A DNA stretch of 64,000 nucleotides, taken from contig NC_134095.1 in NCBI RefSeq assembly GCF_000715075.1, positions 49,652,806 through 49,716,805 of the forward strand. Direction: 5' to 3'. The position numbers and the translations under genes were made by a program. The notes under the pieces are model-generated. The model was not told the DNA's origin and ran no database searches. It was given only the letters and a program-made list of their open reading frames with translations. This DNA is from Nicotiana tabacum (lineage: Eukaryota > Streptophyta > Magnoliopsida > Solanales > Solanaceae). Below, piece after piece: positions 21,501-34,956 of the stretch. Each line of letters opens with the position of its first letter. Position 1 is the first letter of the stretch.

Positions 21501-21633
21501 AAATAAACTCTGAATTCCCCGGAATTCAATTCCGACCATGCGTACAAGTCATAATACCTGAAGTGAAGCTGCTCATGGCCCTAAACTGTTGAACGACGCG
21601 CTAGAGCTCAAAACGACCGGTTAGGTCGTTACA
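18554..21633 (-). repeat. large element LTR, left copy
   Basis: 3,080 bp, alignable along its whole length with 25819-28902 (for example ATAACCGGCTTCCAAGCCCT in both). Starts TCTCACTACCC on the + strand and ends GTCGTTACA. Open frames inside it recur in both copies because the sequence is repeated, not because it codes. I saw no known domain. Confidence 0.9.
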
Positions 21634-24600
21634 TTCTCTCCCACTTAAACATACGTTCGTCCTCGAACGTGCTAAGAACTGTGTTGGGGTTGTCTGAAAT
21701 CACTATTTAACACCTCGAGCACCTACCCGTGCTACCATAACTCAGCTGGGCACCCTAGCTCGATCAATTTGAAGATATCCTTTTTCACTTAAGCAAATAA
21801 GCCTTAGAGCCCAATTCCTACATCCAGAATTCTCTGCCAGGCCTATTCCAACATACGCTCACCGTATCAATAACTACCCGCAACACCAAAACATGACTGC
21901 ATACCTTAGTTAAATTTACACCTTGCACCGCTTTACTCACAGGACCACAATAACATTCTCTGATCAAATTAGTCGAAATTCCACGAATCTGATGCTCCCA
22001 TTACACCTCATGACCTACATAGGTCTTGATCTAACTCTTACAATACCGCCAAGACAGAAGAGGTGTGTAGAAATTCATACCCAACTACCGAATCAACAAA
22101 TCATTGGGTCTATACTCCTGACAAGAACCATCACCTCATTCTGAACCAAATAATGGTCTTAGTTCCTTAATATACTTCATATAATCAGATTGCACTGATC
22201 CTAAATCCAATGAGCTTGTCTCACCCAGTACGAACCGCTCAGGCAATAAGCCACCCCGGACATGATCAAAAGTCTCATATGATACAACAATGTGCTAATA
22301 AGCTATGAACTCGAACGTGACAAAAGGAAAACAAACTCTGGAAGGAACTACTCAACTCACGCATTAATATGGACTTTCCTTAGAAAATAGGAAACAAGAC
22401 ATACAAAAATAGCATATAGAAGACTGTACTCAACATCACACTGTTGCGGCGTGCAACCAGATCCAAATAACATACCCATGGCGGCGTGCCACCCGATCCA
22501 CACATAGAATTCACATAAGGAGATATACATCGAGCTAAAATTCTCATTACAACAAAATACCGAATATTGGTCACAAGCACGCTAAGTGCATAATACCATC
22601 CCTGGGGAGACATATAGTGCCATATGTTACAAAACTCAAGCATAACTGAGGTGTGATATACGATCTAAATCTCGAGAGCCATCCTGCTCATATCACATCA
22701 TCTCTACGCAGAACCTCAACACATAAGAAATTCACCAATCTGTCTCACAACTCATACGTTGCAATATATCATTACATGAAATAGCTGACGATGAAGTAGT
22801 ACCCCGACTACTTGTCCAAAGGAGCGCATTGCTGAAATGAACACATCTGGCCTGATATAGAGCCCATATTCATATTTAGATCCATCCACAGACCTCAAGC
22901 TGATTCTGATCACACTAAATTAGGCTAATAACCTTTCGAAGGTCCATAATAACTCCCTTTTTCTCATAACACACGAGAATAACCATCATAACCGGGGTAA
23001 TGCTCCACAGCCATAACCCAATAAGCTGAGTGCCCTCCAGGCATAAATCCTCAAATTAACGATATCACCACAATCTTCATACTTGGTTTAACTCTTCAAT
23101 CAATCAAGTGACTACATGCCACACTTATACCACCTTCCCGTGGGGCATGCTCCCACAACCTTTCATAACAGATAACAGGTCTGTACATCCAAACCACCAG
23201 CCTCACTAACGCTAAAAAGTGATCAAGAATCCTTAACCAGGATGCAAAGCCTTTTTCACAAAACACCGATCTTAGGTGACGTCAAAGACAATACTAACTT
23301 TCCTTAAACATCGAAAGTCCCTTCCTGCTCGTCTGAGCTCATGACATCCTTGGCAACACCGAACTACAACCTTGATCCTCACTTCAAATTCCATACCACT
23401 CACTGCACCCAACATGCTAATATATGATAGAACACGATTTTCATCATAACTCACGAAACACTAATAGATTAACACTACATCATATAAAAACTTTTCACTT
23501 AACTCATTTCAGGAGAACCATCGCAACACACAGGTAAATTCTCATAACCATAGAATATGCTAATCTCTAAGTAGTGGTCTAAGCAACCATAGCCCTTCCG
23601 GGATCCGCCTACACATGGCAGGCCATAACATTGGAATATTCTGAATAACATCAATTACGGCAGTCGACAAGTCTCACACGTGCCATCATAAATCACTTGC
23701 ATAACTTGATCATGATGAAGGAACTGATCACTACTACCAATATGCCAATTCAACTATAGCTAACCAATCTATCTTCTTCCAAATTAATTCTTGATTGCCT
23801 TAGAAATAATAATAACTCCATTCAACACATAACACACTCCATCCGCACTCATCCCGAGTGACCTTGAATCACGAGACCATGCTGTCTCAAATTCCACGAA
23901 CCATTTCATACATCCCAAATGCTATACTGCAAGTCAAAACATCATAGAACATTCTGTGCCTCTTCTCATAAGCTGCTACAAAGCTTGATTCTTAACTATA
24001 CCTATAGGCTCGCAATCATTAGGCACCACACCTTGCCCCTTTGAATCCACTAGGATCGTTGTTAAGAGCCACCCGCTCTGACTTGACCCCGAATTTAATC
24101 AACTCCATGAATCTTCTAGCACATGAATACCCTCTTGACGAAGCACCCGATAGAATCACTTCTCTTGAAACCCGCATCTATATAAGGCATAAATCCTGAA
24201 TCCTTCCCCAAGTTTGAACATGAGCCTATAAGGCCAACCATAACATACCTTTAACAATTCCTTTGCTCCAATTACCACTTAGCTTGAAGCCACTATTACA
24301 CAACTCTGAAATTCATCAGGGTTCTTTATCTCTTATTGACATAACCTTGCACAATCAACTGCCATAATTCTTAGAATCTTTTTGTAAAACCCCTTTTTAT
24401 ACTCTGAATCATCAACCACATTCGCACGACCGTTCTCTTTGTTTTATAACCAATAGAATTCTTTGCAGAAGCTTCGCCAACTATGCAACCGTCGATCTTC
24501 TCTCTGGTGATAACCCGCATGTGGAATTTACGTGCTGACATCTTCCAACGCTACTGCACGGGGTATAATCACTACGACATCAATAACCCATCCTGAGTCC

Positions 24601-25818
24601 GAGCTCACTCTCTAACTGCACAAGTCCATTCACCCCTCATGGACATCAATTAAATGTGACGCAACATCCTTCCAATTCAAAGGTACATTGTATCCTTCTT
24701 CATTTCAAGTAGCTCCTTTCCGTTATATCAAATCTCCTGCCGCATAATAGCCCATACTTTAAATTAGATACGTAGACCCCAATCATCAATCACTAAAATT
24801 CCCAAGTCATTCCAAACTCTCCTTAAAGTGCGTAGTCATCCTAACACAAAGCCCATATGCAACTCCGCCACTCTTCCACTTTGGCGGAACTCACCCCTCT
24901 AAGAGGCCACTCGACCTTTGGTTCTTATACCTAGCCTTCTAGAAATTTTAACCAACGCCGACACTCCCCACATGTCCTTTCTCATACTTTGTTGCTCAGT
25001 TGTTGCCTTAATAAAATCTATCTTCGTAGAACTTGAACCCACAAATTGCTACTAACTTTAAACCTTTCCGAAGATCATCTTTCTCGAGCTGTCGACATTA
25101 GAAACACCGATTCAATCCTGAACCACCGTACCCCGCGATGTCCAACCGTTGTTTCTCCAATATTATTTCACAATATCCTACCCCAAGGGAGAATTGCAGA
25201 AGACCATAATACCGGCGAACTTAACACATACAATCGAGGATGATGACACTACATCACAGATAAAAATTCCACCACGCTTGAAATTACCAAGTCTCATTAC
25301 TCCATCACCCCAAATCTGGACATTCATAGGCCAATCGTTTTTCCTCCGCTGGAAGTGAAATATCATATCTCTGAATTGTGCACTGAGTAGATTTCCTTTC
25401 AACTCATTCACCGCCCCAACACATAGCAAGTCTCCTACCATCAAGTCAATACTATGCGATAACCAATCGCGAGCATCATAGTAACCTGTGCATATCCTCC
25501 AAGCTCTTAGAAGCACAATTATTGAGCTGAAGCGATAGAAAAATCCTTCTGCAAGGCGACGACAATAGCTCACCCAACTATACCATGAGAAACATCCCGC
25601 ATCACATCTGTAGTACCATTACAATTATTTAATTCTCGATTTATAACAAGCGGTTCGCGTCGCGTAAGATTGAGTAGGAAGGAAACAAGGGCATAAGCCT
25701 CAAGGAATCAAGTCGCGCTATGAGGAAGTACAGACGTCTCCGTACCGATCTGCTAGACTCTACTAGACTTGATCATGACTCGTGAGACCTAAGGGAACCT
25801 AGTACTCTAATACCATAT
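21634..25818 (-). other. interior of the large LTR element, non-coding
   Basis: 4,185 bp between PPT and PBS. No gag, protease, RT, RNase H, integrase or chromodomain motif appears in any frame I read, and frames are short. The composition is C- and A-rich on the + strand, with mostly unique text. The 40 bases beside the PPT (ending TTCGTCCTCGAACGTG) resemble the same position of the coding Tekay element (56300-56310, TTCGTCCTCGAATGTT). A 131-codon minus-strand frame at 25178-25573 lies where gag would start, but it resembles no Gag. Confidence 0.75.
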
Positions 25819-28800
25819 TTTCACGACCCACAATCCACTAAGGGTCGTGATGGCACTAAACACCGCCGTCAGGTAAGCCAACCAAAATACTTAATTAAAT
25901 CCTCGTTTTAATAATTTTGAAAACTATGATTTTTCCTTCAATTTTCACCAGTCAAAGTTAATCGTTTCAAATCACACATGAATGTTAAGAAGTTAATACA
26001 AGATACCCCATAATCATCCCAGAATTCAGTGTCACCAGTGCATGAGCATTTACTAGGGAGTGAAATAAAATACAGTAACTGTTCGGGATACAAAGTGGAC
26101 AGAAATGAAAAAACCAGTAAAATACTCTGAAGGGGACTCTTCTGGCTGGGGGTCGTCTCGATAAATGTAGCTCGCCTAAGTATCCGTATCAACCATGCCG
26201 CTATACCGCTAAGCCACCAGCCACATATGAACCTGTGTAAAAAGAATGCAACGCAAGTGTAGTATGAGTACGAAAACAACGTGTACCCAATGAGTATCCC
26301 GTCTAATCTTGAAGAAGTAGAGACGATCGGTCGACTTCGACACTTACTAGTGGTCCAATGATAATATAGTAAAAGTGTGAGAAATTCATGGATTACATAG
26401 AGCAAAATTAAACTCATAAAGCTGGAAAACAGGTAAACAACTTCTCAAATAATAAAGGATTTCCAAAGATTTTCTTTTCATTACCTTTATCAATTTATAT
26501 GTGTCCAGGAAAGGCAAATATCAACATTTAAAATTCTCAGGAAAGCAATACAAGCATGCGCATATCATGCCGAGTTCGTACGACCCGATTCAATAGAAAT
26601 GTAAAATGTGCACTACCGAGGGTCGAACGGCCCTAACCATAGATGCATCTATTACTCCGCTTGCGAATCATCCATGCGACGTGGTCAACATAAAATAAAC
26701 AAACACTGTGCTCGCGAATCATACATGTGACGCAATACACATAGAATCACATATTCAAACAGTTAATCAAGACTTCATCAAGGAACAACTATCCAAGGAA
26801 AATCCAATTCTCTTTTTACAATTCAAGAAAATGAAGCTCAATCTTTTATAAATTCACTTACTAATCCGATGTGATTTAAGCAATTCAAACTGTCAATAGG
26901 ATTGCAAATATTTCCAAGTACAACATGCTTTTGGGTCCTAGACTACCCGGACAATAACATAATAGTAGCTACGCGCGGACTCTCGTCACCTCGTGTATAC
27001 GTAGCCCCACATATAGGAGCACATAACCAATTAACTCACCCATGGGGACAATTCCCTATTACAAGGTTAGAAAGGAGACTCACCTCGCTCCGAAATTTTC
27101 ATAACCGGCTTCCAAGCCCTTCCAACGACTCCAATTGATGCACAACGCCCCAAAACTATTCAAACAACGGGCAAACCAATAAAAATTCACTCTAATACTT
27201 GTAACAATTCAAATTATATAAGTTCTCAACTCCGCTCGACAAGTTGATCAAAATGCCCTCGGGCCCACGTGCCCGGATTCCGAAATTTCTCGAAGATAAA
27301 TTCTACCCATAGCTTTACTAACTCAAATATACAATTTGCTCTAATTTTCATGCTCAAATTCAAGGTAAAAGTCCAAAATTCAAATTTTTAGGTCTTCCCC
27401 AAAAATTCCAAATTTATACTATTTTTCCATGTCTAAATCTATGTAAGATCACATATTTAACTCAAAAATAGGAAGAAATCACTTACCTAGTGTTGCTTGG
27501 TGAAAATCCCTCCTTGAGCTCTCCAAAATCGTCCAAGCCAAATGAAAGGAATGAGCCAAAAACTCGTGTTTAAAACAATCTGCCCAGACTTTATCGAGTT
27601 GTACCTTGCGCTGTGCAGGTTGTACATCCTATTATAATTTTCCCCTTCTGTACTCCTTTTGTTAAAATGCCTATAACTCCTTGTGAAAATATCCAAATGC
27701 AAAACGGTTTGAAGATTTAGAATCTAGACTCGAAGATCTTTTATTTGATAGGTTGCTCACCATATAACTCTTTTTATATCCCGAGATATGAGCTTCTAAA
27801 GTCGGCTCCATGCATCAGAAAATTCTATCAAAACTGCTCCACCAGCCATATTCAATCGATCATAACTTTCTGATAAAATGTCCAAATCATGAATGGTTTA
27901 ACTTTCTGGAAATTATAATGCAAGAAAAACAACTTTTATGTTTTGTAAATTTTCAGATTCCTTATACATTTTGAGATATAAGCTTCCCAATTTAGCCCCT
28001 TGATTGCACTAGTTGCTGTCAAAACAGCTTTCTGCAGAAAATTTCAGCAACTCTTTGGTCCGAAATTCATTATGTTAACCTTCCGAAATCTACCCGAGGC
28101 CCTCGGGACCTTAACCAATTATATCAACATGTACAACAACACGATACAAACTCGCTCGAGGCCTCAAATCACATCAAACAACGTCGAAATCATGAATCGT
28201 ACTCCAATCCAAACTTTATGAACTTTGAAATTTCAAACTTTTACATTCGATGCCGAAACCCGTCCAATCACGTCCGATTGACCTCAAATTTTGCACACAA
28301 GTCATAATCGACATTACGGACCTGGTCCAACTTACGTAATTGGAATCCGACCCCGATATCAAAAAGTCAAACTCTCGGTCAAACTTTTCAAAAACCTTCC
28401 AATTTCTATCTTTAGCCAAATGACTTCAAAATGACCTACGGACCTCCGAATTCACTTCTGATCGCACTCCCAACTCCAGAATCACCATACAGAGCTACTC
28501 CTAGACTCGGAATCCCAAACAGACATCGATAACACTAAAATGCACTTCAACCTAAACTTATAAAATTTCTTCCAAAATTCTAACTTCCACAATAGGCGCC
28601 AAAACACTCTCGGATCATCCAAAACCCTATCCGTACATACGCCCAAGTCCGAAATCATCATATGAACCTATTGGATCCTTCAAATCCCGAATTCGAGGTC
28701 GTTTACTATAAAATCCAATCTTAGTCAATTCTTTCAACTTAAAGCTTCCGAAATGAGAATTCCCTTTCCAAATCAACTCTGAATTCCCCGGAATTCAATT

Positions 28801-28902
28801 CCGACCATGCGTACAAGTCATAACACCTGAAGTGAAGCTGCTCATAGCCCTAAACTGCTGAACGATACGCTAGAGCTCAAAACGACCGGTCAGGTCATTA
28901 CA
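25819..28902 (-). repeat. large element LTR, right copy
   Basis: 3,084 bp, partner of 18554-21633. Starts TTTCACGACCC on the + strand and ends GTCATTACA. It differs from the left copy by scattered substitutions and short indels, such as the ATGCACTGCCGAGG/ATGTGCACTACCGAGG region. Confidence 0.9.
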
Positions 28903-28907
28903 CATGT

Positions 28908-29328
28908 TCTGAGAATTTTTCTTGAAAAATAAGTTTGAGACTTTTCCTAAAAATAGCATATGTTATTTCATTATAAAGGTTCATATACTTATTGCTGTCA
29001 TAATTATTCAAATTGGGTCTAGATCCTTTCTTTTCCATTATTTATTTGCTATTCCTCTATCAAATATTGACTTGGTAGTTCTTTCATATACTTTCCCATT
29101 GTTATATGCAACAAGGATCTTATCATTATAGAAAGATTACTGGTTCAACTATAAACTCTTGTGACTTTTTGCAATCTTTATGTAAACTATTCTAAAGTCG
29201 GGTATTTCTTTCATCATTTAGCAAAAGTGTTAGATGGTCAAATTTTCTGTCTACATAGGGTTACTTCCTTTTTTGATTGTTGTTGGTTTCTCTATCCTTT
29301 ACTAGTTTCAGTGGGATTACTGCATCAG
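28908..29328. other. intron-like flank of copy B
   Basis: Continuation of the interrupted copy B intron. No gene is seen. It ends in a tract similar to the sequence before copy A exon 386-551. Confidence 0.5.
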
Positions 29329-29490
29329 GTCATGTTGTAGTTTGAAGGGGGGCGACCGCTTCCAGAACTGAAATGCAAATGTCTAACTCTAGATTTGCAT
29401 ATCACAAGGTTTTATTTTTGTGGAGCATCTATCTTGTTGCGAGCCTCGCCTCATGTGGAGATGCTCAACATAACTATGGCAACTATCGAT
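29329..29490 (+). pseudogene. F-box copy B, exon 2 (LRR)
   Basis: Matches copy A 386-551. Starts after the acceptor CAG and reads PLPELKCKCLTLDLH, then ASILLRASPHVEMLNI, to a GT donor at 29491. An in-frame TAG at 29338-29340 falls four codons into the exon where copy A reads Gln. The exon is otherwise open in the same frame, so this stop is a separate lesion from those in exon 1. Confidence 0.75.
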
Positions 29491-29879
29491 GTAACGTCCT
29501 CCAACTTTTGCACTTTTATTTTATGAAGATTTTACATGCCCCCTTCTTTTCCCCACATTAAAACAGTCTAATTCTCTGAAGGAGATGCAATTTTAACTTT
29601 GATTATCACTAAGAAATATTTTTCACTAAAAAATTCACGTTAATATGATTAGTGTTGCTCTTTTTTAGTGTGTAAACGTTCTCAGAAAGGAAAAGGATTG
29701 CTGAACAACTCAACAACTTTCATTTTTAGCTTTTCCTAAGAGGAAATCATTAAAGACTGAATGGTCAGTAGTTGTTTTGTACCAAGCATTTCTGTTTTGT
29801 GACTTTTGTGCAATACAAGTTTTGTTTGACTGTAGATTGTAGAGACCTGCATTTGATCCCGACTATATTTTGTCTCCAG

Positions 29880-30253
29880 TTGGATCATTACCATTGCGAC
29901 TTTGAGAGAGGATATTTGGCCAAAGGAGATAATATTCATTTGCTATCAAGCTGCGAGTTTCCCAACCTCAAGAATGTTAAGGTTGTTAGCTCCTCAGGGA
30001 TGTGTTTGAAAGGGCATCTTGAATGGGATTATGATTGGGAGGATGATGAACTTTCAAACTTTCAGAATTTCTACTCACGAATGCAATGGTTTTGGAGTAG
30101 TTCGTAATTATATCAAGGAGAAGAAAGTGCAAGAGTTGTTCAATGAACTGTGTGTCTCAATATTTATTTCGATTGGCCGAGAAATTGGTAGGTTGCCCAA
30201 GATCCTCTATGAATTCTGTGATTATTAGCCAGGCGGGAGCTTTCCATGACTAG
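29880..30253 (+). pseudogene. F-box copy B, last exon (FBD domain)
   Basis: Matches copy A 941-1315. Starts after CTCCAG and reads LDHYHCDFERGYLAKGDNIH, then CEFPNLKNVKVVSSSG, an FBD-type region. A frameshift near 30070-30085 leads to a short foreign tail. In the other frame the FBD end continues as LLTNAMVLE, a TAG, then FVIISRRRKCKSCSMNCVSQ and LVGCPRSSMNSVIIS, ending at TAG 30251-30253. FBD domains follow LRRs in many plant F-box proteins. This copy retains the His/Tyr codon where copy A has its stop. Confidence 0.78.
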
Positions 30254-30355
30254 ATGAAATGTAGTTTCTGTTGTAGTATACCGGAAATGTTACCTTATAT
30301 TTTGTTTTGATTTACTTCTGGTGAAAATCTTGAACTTGTCTATGTAACTAATAAC

Positions 30356-31279
30356 TGTTAGTATACTGTATTTGTAAAATAATTCTGGAAAAAACGAAGA
30401 ATAATATATAAACAGAAAATGTAAAGAAATAAAAATCAATTTGAGCCCACTGAATTCATAGTATTTCCTTAAGGAATTTAATCCCCTTCTAGTACCCAAA
30501 GTTGTAGATTATTTACTCCCAGGATAGAACGAATTACACACTGGTGTAGTGGTACTTCAAACCCCAGTGTTTCAGCGAACACAAAGTTCGGTAGCAAATC
30601 ACACTTACTGTTTCTTTGTTTGATGTTAAAAGTATGTAGAAGAAGGAGGAGAAACTCAGAAAATCGTATGGAAATTTTGAGCAGAATAGTCGTGTATTTA
30701 TAGCCAAAGTTGGGCTGAAATCTGAAGAGGTGTAACTCTTCAGAATGGCTGTTTATGCAAAATGGCCACAACATAAATGGCTATTTACTCAACAATAAAG
30801 AGGGAAAATAAAGAGGGAAAATTGAAGAGGGTAGTTTAATTTTCAGTTACACAACTGAAAAACGGATTGGATTTAATATTAATATTTTGTTATTAAAATT
30901 AATATCTAATAACATTTCTGTTAATATTTTACTATTAACAAATAAATTTGGTCCAAAAAATTAATCAATCAATCAATCATTTGACCGAATCCAAATCCAA
31001 ATTCAAATCAAAATCCAAATCCAAATCCAAATCCAAATCCGAAGCCAAGCCGAGCAAGCGACGACGACGGCGGCGACGCGAAGCTTGCCTTCTTCTCAAC
31101 TCTTTAAGATCTAGAAGAAGAGAAATTACTTATATTCCCATAAAGAACCTCTTCGTCTTCCAATATGGAGCAATGTTCCTTCATCATGGAGGGAATCTCA
31201 AATGAAACTCAAATAGTTTATTTTCCCTCCATTTCCCATTCACCTTCTTTTAAGTATTAACATACTTAAAATCCCAACA
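30356..31279 (-). repeat. copia 2 LTR (3' LTR), with hexamer expansion
   Basis: Contains a block of about 130 bp absent from the partner LTR: ATCAATCAATCAATC, a run of about ten AATCCA-type hexamers (30985-31042), and a CGACGACGACGGCGG tract. Confidence 0.88.
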
Positions 31280-31898
31280 ATCCCCCACATGAATGGGGAA
31301 TGGCTATATCACGGAAATATGCATGAAAAACTGTGTGATTCGTAAGCAAGGATTAATTGCATCTAGATAAGTAGGTTTCCCTTTGAACTTTCCGTAATGA
31401 ATTTATGTCGGATATACTCAGTCAATCGGTAGATTTGATATCTTTGAACCGTCGAACTTTGGTGTATACCTAGACAACTATAAGTCACAAACCAACCCTT
31501 AACCGTCTTTGGTTCTCATTGTTGTGTCCATTTCAGCCATGAACACCGCCTGGTTTCATAAGTGCGTAGAGAACTGGCCTTACAAATTTCTCCTTGAAGC
31601 GGCTAACACTTCACACTTACATAGGTGATTCCTAAACGTGTCATACCATAGATACATTATTTGATATACCCCGTATCAAATTTAGAAATCATTAAAAAGC
31701 CTTAATGCTTTATCCTTTGTACTTGAACATTGTCTCATCATGAGAATGGACCAAAAGTTTAGTTGACAATATTGAACCGACATTAATGAATTTGTTTGAT
31801 CTCCTTGAACCTAGATCATGGGATCTCCAGTCTTCTAGGTAGAGTTACCGCCACTATGACTTGTTCTCGGCCACAGTCCTATTCCCCTTGATGATTTC

Positions 31899-33583
31899 TC
31901 AACTACCTCTAGTTAGGCCTTTTGTAAGTGGATCTGACACATTATCACTTGACTTTACATAATCAATCGTGATAATTCCAATAGAGAGTAATTGCCTAAC
32001 GGTTTTATGTCTTCGTCGTATATGACGAGATTTACCGTTATACATAACGCTCCTAGCCCTTCCAATTGTCGCTTGACTATCGCAATGTATGCATATCTGT
32101 GCCAACAGTTTGGCCAAAATGGAATATCTTCCAAGAAATTTCGGAGCCATTCAACTTCTTCACCGGCTTTATCTAAGGCTATAAATTCAACCTCCATTGT
32201 AGAGCAGGCAATACAAGTTTGTTTGGACGACTTCCAAGATACCGCTCCTCCACCAATAGTGAATACATATCCACTTGTGGACTTGAAATCAGTTGATCCG
32301 GTGATCCAATTTGCATCATAGTATCCCTCAATGACCTCAGGATATTTACTGTAGTGCAAAGCAATGTCCTGGGTATGTACTAAATACCCCAAAACTCGTT
32401 TTATGGCCATCCAATGAGATTGACCTGGATTGCTCATATATCGACTCAATTTACTTATAGCACAAGCTATATCTGGTCGTGTACAATTCATGATGTACAT
32501 TAAGAAAACCAACACGCGAGTATAATCCAATTGTGATATGCTTTGGACTTTGTTCTTTGCTAATGCAAGATTTACGTCAGTTGGAGTCTTTGCAACTTTA
32601 AAGCCCAAGTGTTTGAATTTTTCAAGTACTATCTTAATATAATGAGATTGTGACAATGCCAGACCTTGAGAAGTCTTATAGATCTTAATTTCCAGAATTA
32701 AATCAGCAACTCCCAAATCTTTCATATCAAACTTGCTAGTTAGCATGCGCTTAGTCGCATTTATGTTGGCAATGTCATTACTCATTATCAGCATATCATC
32801 TACATATAAGCAAACAATGACTATGTGATTTGGAACACTTTTAATGTACACACATTTATCACATTCATTTATTTTAAAACCATTTGACAACATTGTTTGG
32901 TCAAATTTTACATGCCATTGTTTGGGTGCTTGTTTTAGTCCGTAAAGGGACTTAACAAGTCTACATACCTTCTTTTCTTTACCTGGAACCACAAACCCTT
33001 CAGGTTGTTCCATGTAAATTTCTTCCTCTAACTCCCCATTTAAGAAGGCTGTCTTAACATTCATTTGATGAATTTCAAGACCATAAATTTCAGCTAATGC
33101 TACTAACGTTCGTATGAACATAATTCTTGTAACTGGAGAGTATGTATCGAAATAGCCAAGACCTTCTCGTTGTCTATACCCTTTGACCACAAGTCTTGCC
33201 TTAAATTTGTCAATAGTACCATCATCTTTCATTTTCCTCTTAAAGATCCATTTAGAACCCAACGGTTTATTTCCAAGAGGAAGATCAACCAATTCCCATG
33301 TATGGCTATTCAGTATGGATTCTATTTCACTATTGACTGCCTCTTTCCAAAACAATAATTCCGAAGAAGACATAGCTTCTTTAAATGTTCGAGGCTCATT
33401 TTCCAATAAGAAAGTCACAAAATCTGGTCCAAATGAAGTAGATGTTCTTTGACATTTACTACGTCTTGGATCCTCCTGATTAATTGTACTTTCTTTTTTT
33501 TTCTTCCCGAGGTCATTTAGATCCTTCACCAATTGGCTTACATTTCCTTTTATACGGATATATATTTTCAAAGAACTCAGCAT
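31899..33583 (-). pseudogene. copia 2 reverse transcriptase and RNase H
   Basis: A nearly continuous 542-codon block. RT motifs are [72 protein letters not shown] and the catalytic [14 protein letters not shown]. RNase H motifs are [40 protein letters not shown] and [20 protein letters not shown]. The RNase H end ([30 protein letters not shown]) is in another frame at 31899-32150, so one frameshift lies near 32120. The YVDD active site is intact. A typical MDV is MNV here. Confidence 0.9.
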
Positions 33584-34409
33584 TATCTGATTCTATAACC
33601 GTATTACTATGAATGTCGGAATTTTTTGATTTATGAACCAGAAATCGATATGCTTTATTATTAGTTGCATATCCCATGAAAACACAATCAACAGTTGTTG
33701 GTCCTATTTTTACCCTTTTGGGTTTAGGAACTTGCACTTTTGCAAAACACCCCCACACTTTAAAATAATTCAAGTTGGGCTTCCTTCCTTTCCATTTTTC
33801 ATATAGAATGGATTGTGTTTTTCTATGGGGTACTCTATTTAGTATTCGGCTAGCCGTAAGAACGGCTTCCCCCCACAAGTTCTGTGGCAAACCAGAACTT
33901 ATCAATAATGCATTCATCATATCCTTTAATGAACGATTCTTTCTTTCTATAATCCCATTGGATTGGGGAGTGTAAGGGGTCGTTGTTTGATGAATAATTC
34001 CATATTCTAAACATATTTGTTCAAAAGGAGATTCGTATTCACCACCCATATCACTTCTTATCATTTTGATTTTCTTGTTAAGTTGCATTTCAACTTCATT
34101 TTTGTATTGCTTGAATGCATCTATTGCTTCATCTTTACTATTATGTAAGTAAGCATAGCAATATCGAGTACTATCGTCAATAAAAGTTATGAAATACTTC
34201 TTTCCACTACGAGATAGTATTGACTTTATATCGCAAATATCTGTGTGAATCAAGCCTAAAGGATCTGAATTCCTTTCAATTGACTTATAAGGATGTTTAA
34301 CATACTTAGATTCCACACATATTTGACATTTTGATTTGTCGCATTCAAATTTAGGCAATACTTCCAAATTAATCATTTTTCGCAAGGTTTTATAATTAAC
34401 ATGACCCAA
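33513..34409 (-). pseudogene. copia 2 integrase
   Basis: Has the zinc-binding end (CQICVESKYVKHPYKSIER), the catalytic residues in the contexts LIHTDICDIKS, MIRSDMGGEY and NGIIERKNRSLKDM, and the C-terminal GKKYFITFIDDSTRYCYAY and YKVWGCFAKV-like motifs (YFKVWGCFAK is visible). It would insert the cDNA. The first part of the zinc finger (H-x-H) begins at the ORF start MGHVNYKTLRKM, after a stop at about 34436. The 3' end overlaps the RT block by 70 bp in another frame. Confidence 0.88.
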
Positions 34410-34572
34410 ACGTATATGCCATAATTCATTTGACTAAATAAGACGAAGTTGAAATTTTATTATTATTTTCAACAACCATTACATTCAGTTTGAAAAGGCC
34501 CTCAGTGAGGTAACCTTTTCCTACAAACATTTCGTTCTTACTTATTACAACCTTATCGGAAACAAAAATACA

Positions 34573-34956
34573 TTAAAAACCATTCTTAACAAGAAGTCCA
34601 GCAAAGACTAAATTCTTTCTAATCTCGGGAACATGAAGGACGTTGTTCAAAGTCACCACTTTGTCGGAAGTCATTTTGAGAAATATCTTCCCACATCCTT
34701 CAATCTTGGCCTTTGCAACATTTCCGATAGAAAGCATCTCATCGGGTCCAATAGGAGCATAAGTAGCAAAAGCTTCTCTAATAACACAAACATGTCGAGT
34801 GGCTCCAGAATCAATCCACCACTCTTTAGGATTGCCCACCAAGTTGCATTCGAAAAGCATGGCATATAAGTCATCAACATCATCATGCTTTTCAACTATG
34901 TTTTCTTGACCCTTCTTCTTGTCTTTCTTCGGAGCACAACACTCCGTAGATTTGTG
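34573..34956 (-). pseudogene. copia 2 protease
   Basis: The aspartic protease segment EWWIDSGATRHVCVIREAFA has an intact DSGA triad, then KMTSDKVVTLNNVLHVPEIR and KNLVFAGLLVKNGF. It would cleave Gag-Pol. A frame break near 34571 separates it from the integrase zinc finger. Upstream it is continuous in sense with the zinc knuckle after the TGA at about 34956. Confidence 0.83.

Larger units (their letters stand above)
18554..28902 (-). mobile_element. large non-coding LTR retroelement (LARD-like)
   Basis: A 10,349-bp element with 3.1-kb LTRs (18554-21633 and 25819-28902) and a 4.2-kb interior without any recognisable gag or pol. A perfect target-site duplication CATGT lies at 18549-18553 and 28903-28907. 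A degenerate Met-tRNA PBS (TGGTATTAGAGTA, 25803-25815) and a PPT (AAGTGGGAGAGAA, 21634-21646) give leftward polarity. On the element strand the LTRs begin TGTAATGACCTGACCGGTCG or TGTAACGACCTAACCGGTCG and end GGGTCGTGAAA or GGGTAGTGAGA. These look like mutated versions of the GGGTCGTGACA end seen in the Tekay element of this window. A large retrotransposon derivative mobilised by a Tekay chromovirus is my inference. Confidence 0.87.

Noticed and set aside
25178..25573. 131-codon minus-strand frame in the gag position of the large LTR element
   Set aside because: No Gag-like motif, zinc knuckle or similarity to the Gag proteins elsewhere in the window; treated as chance.
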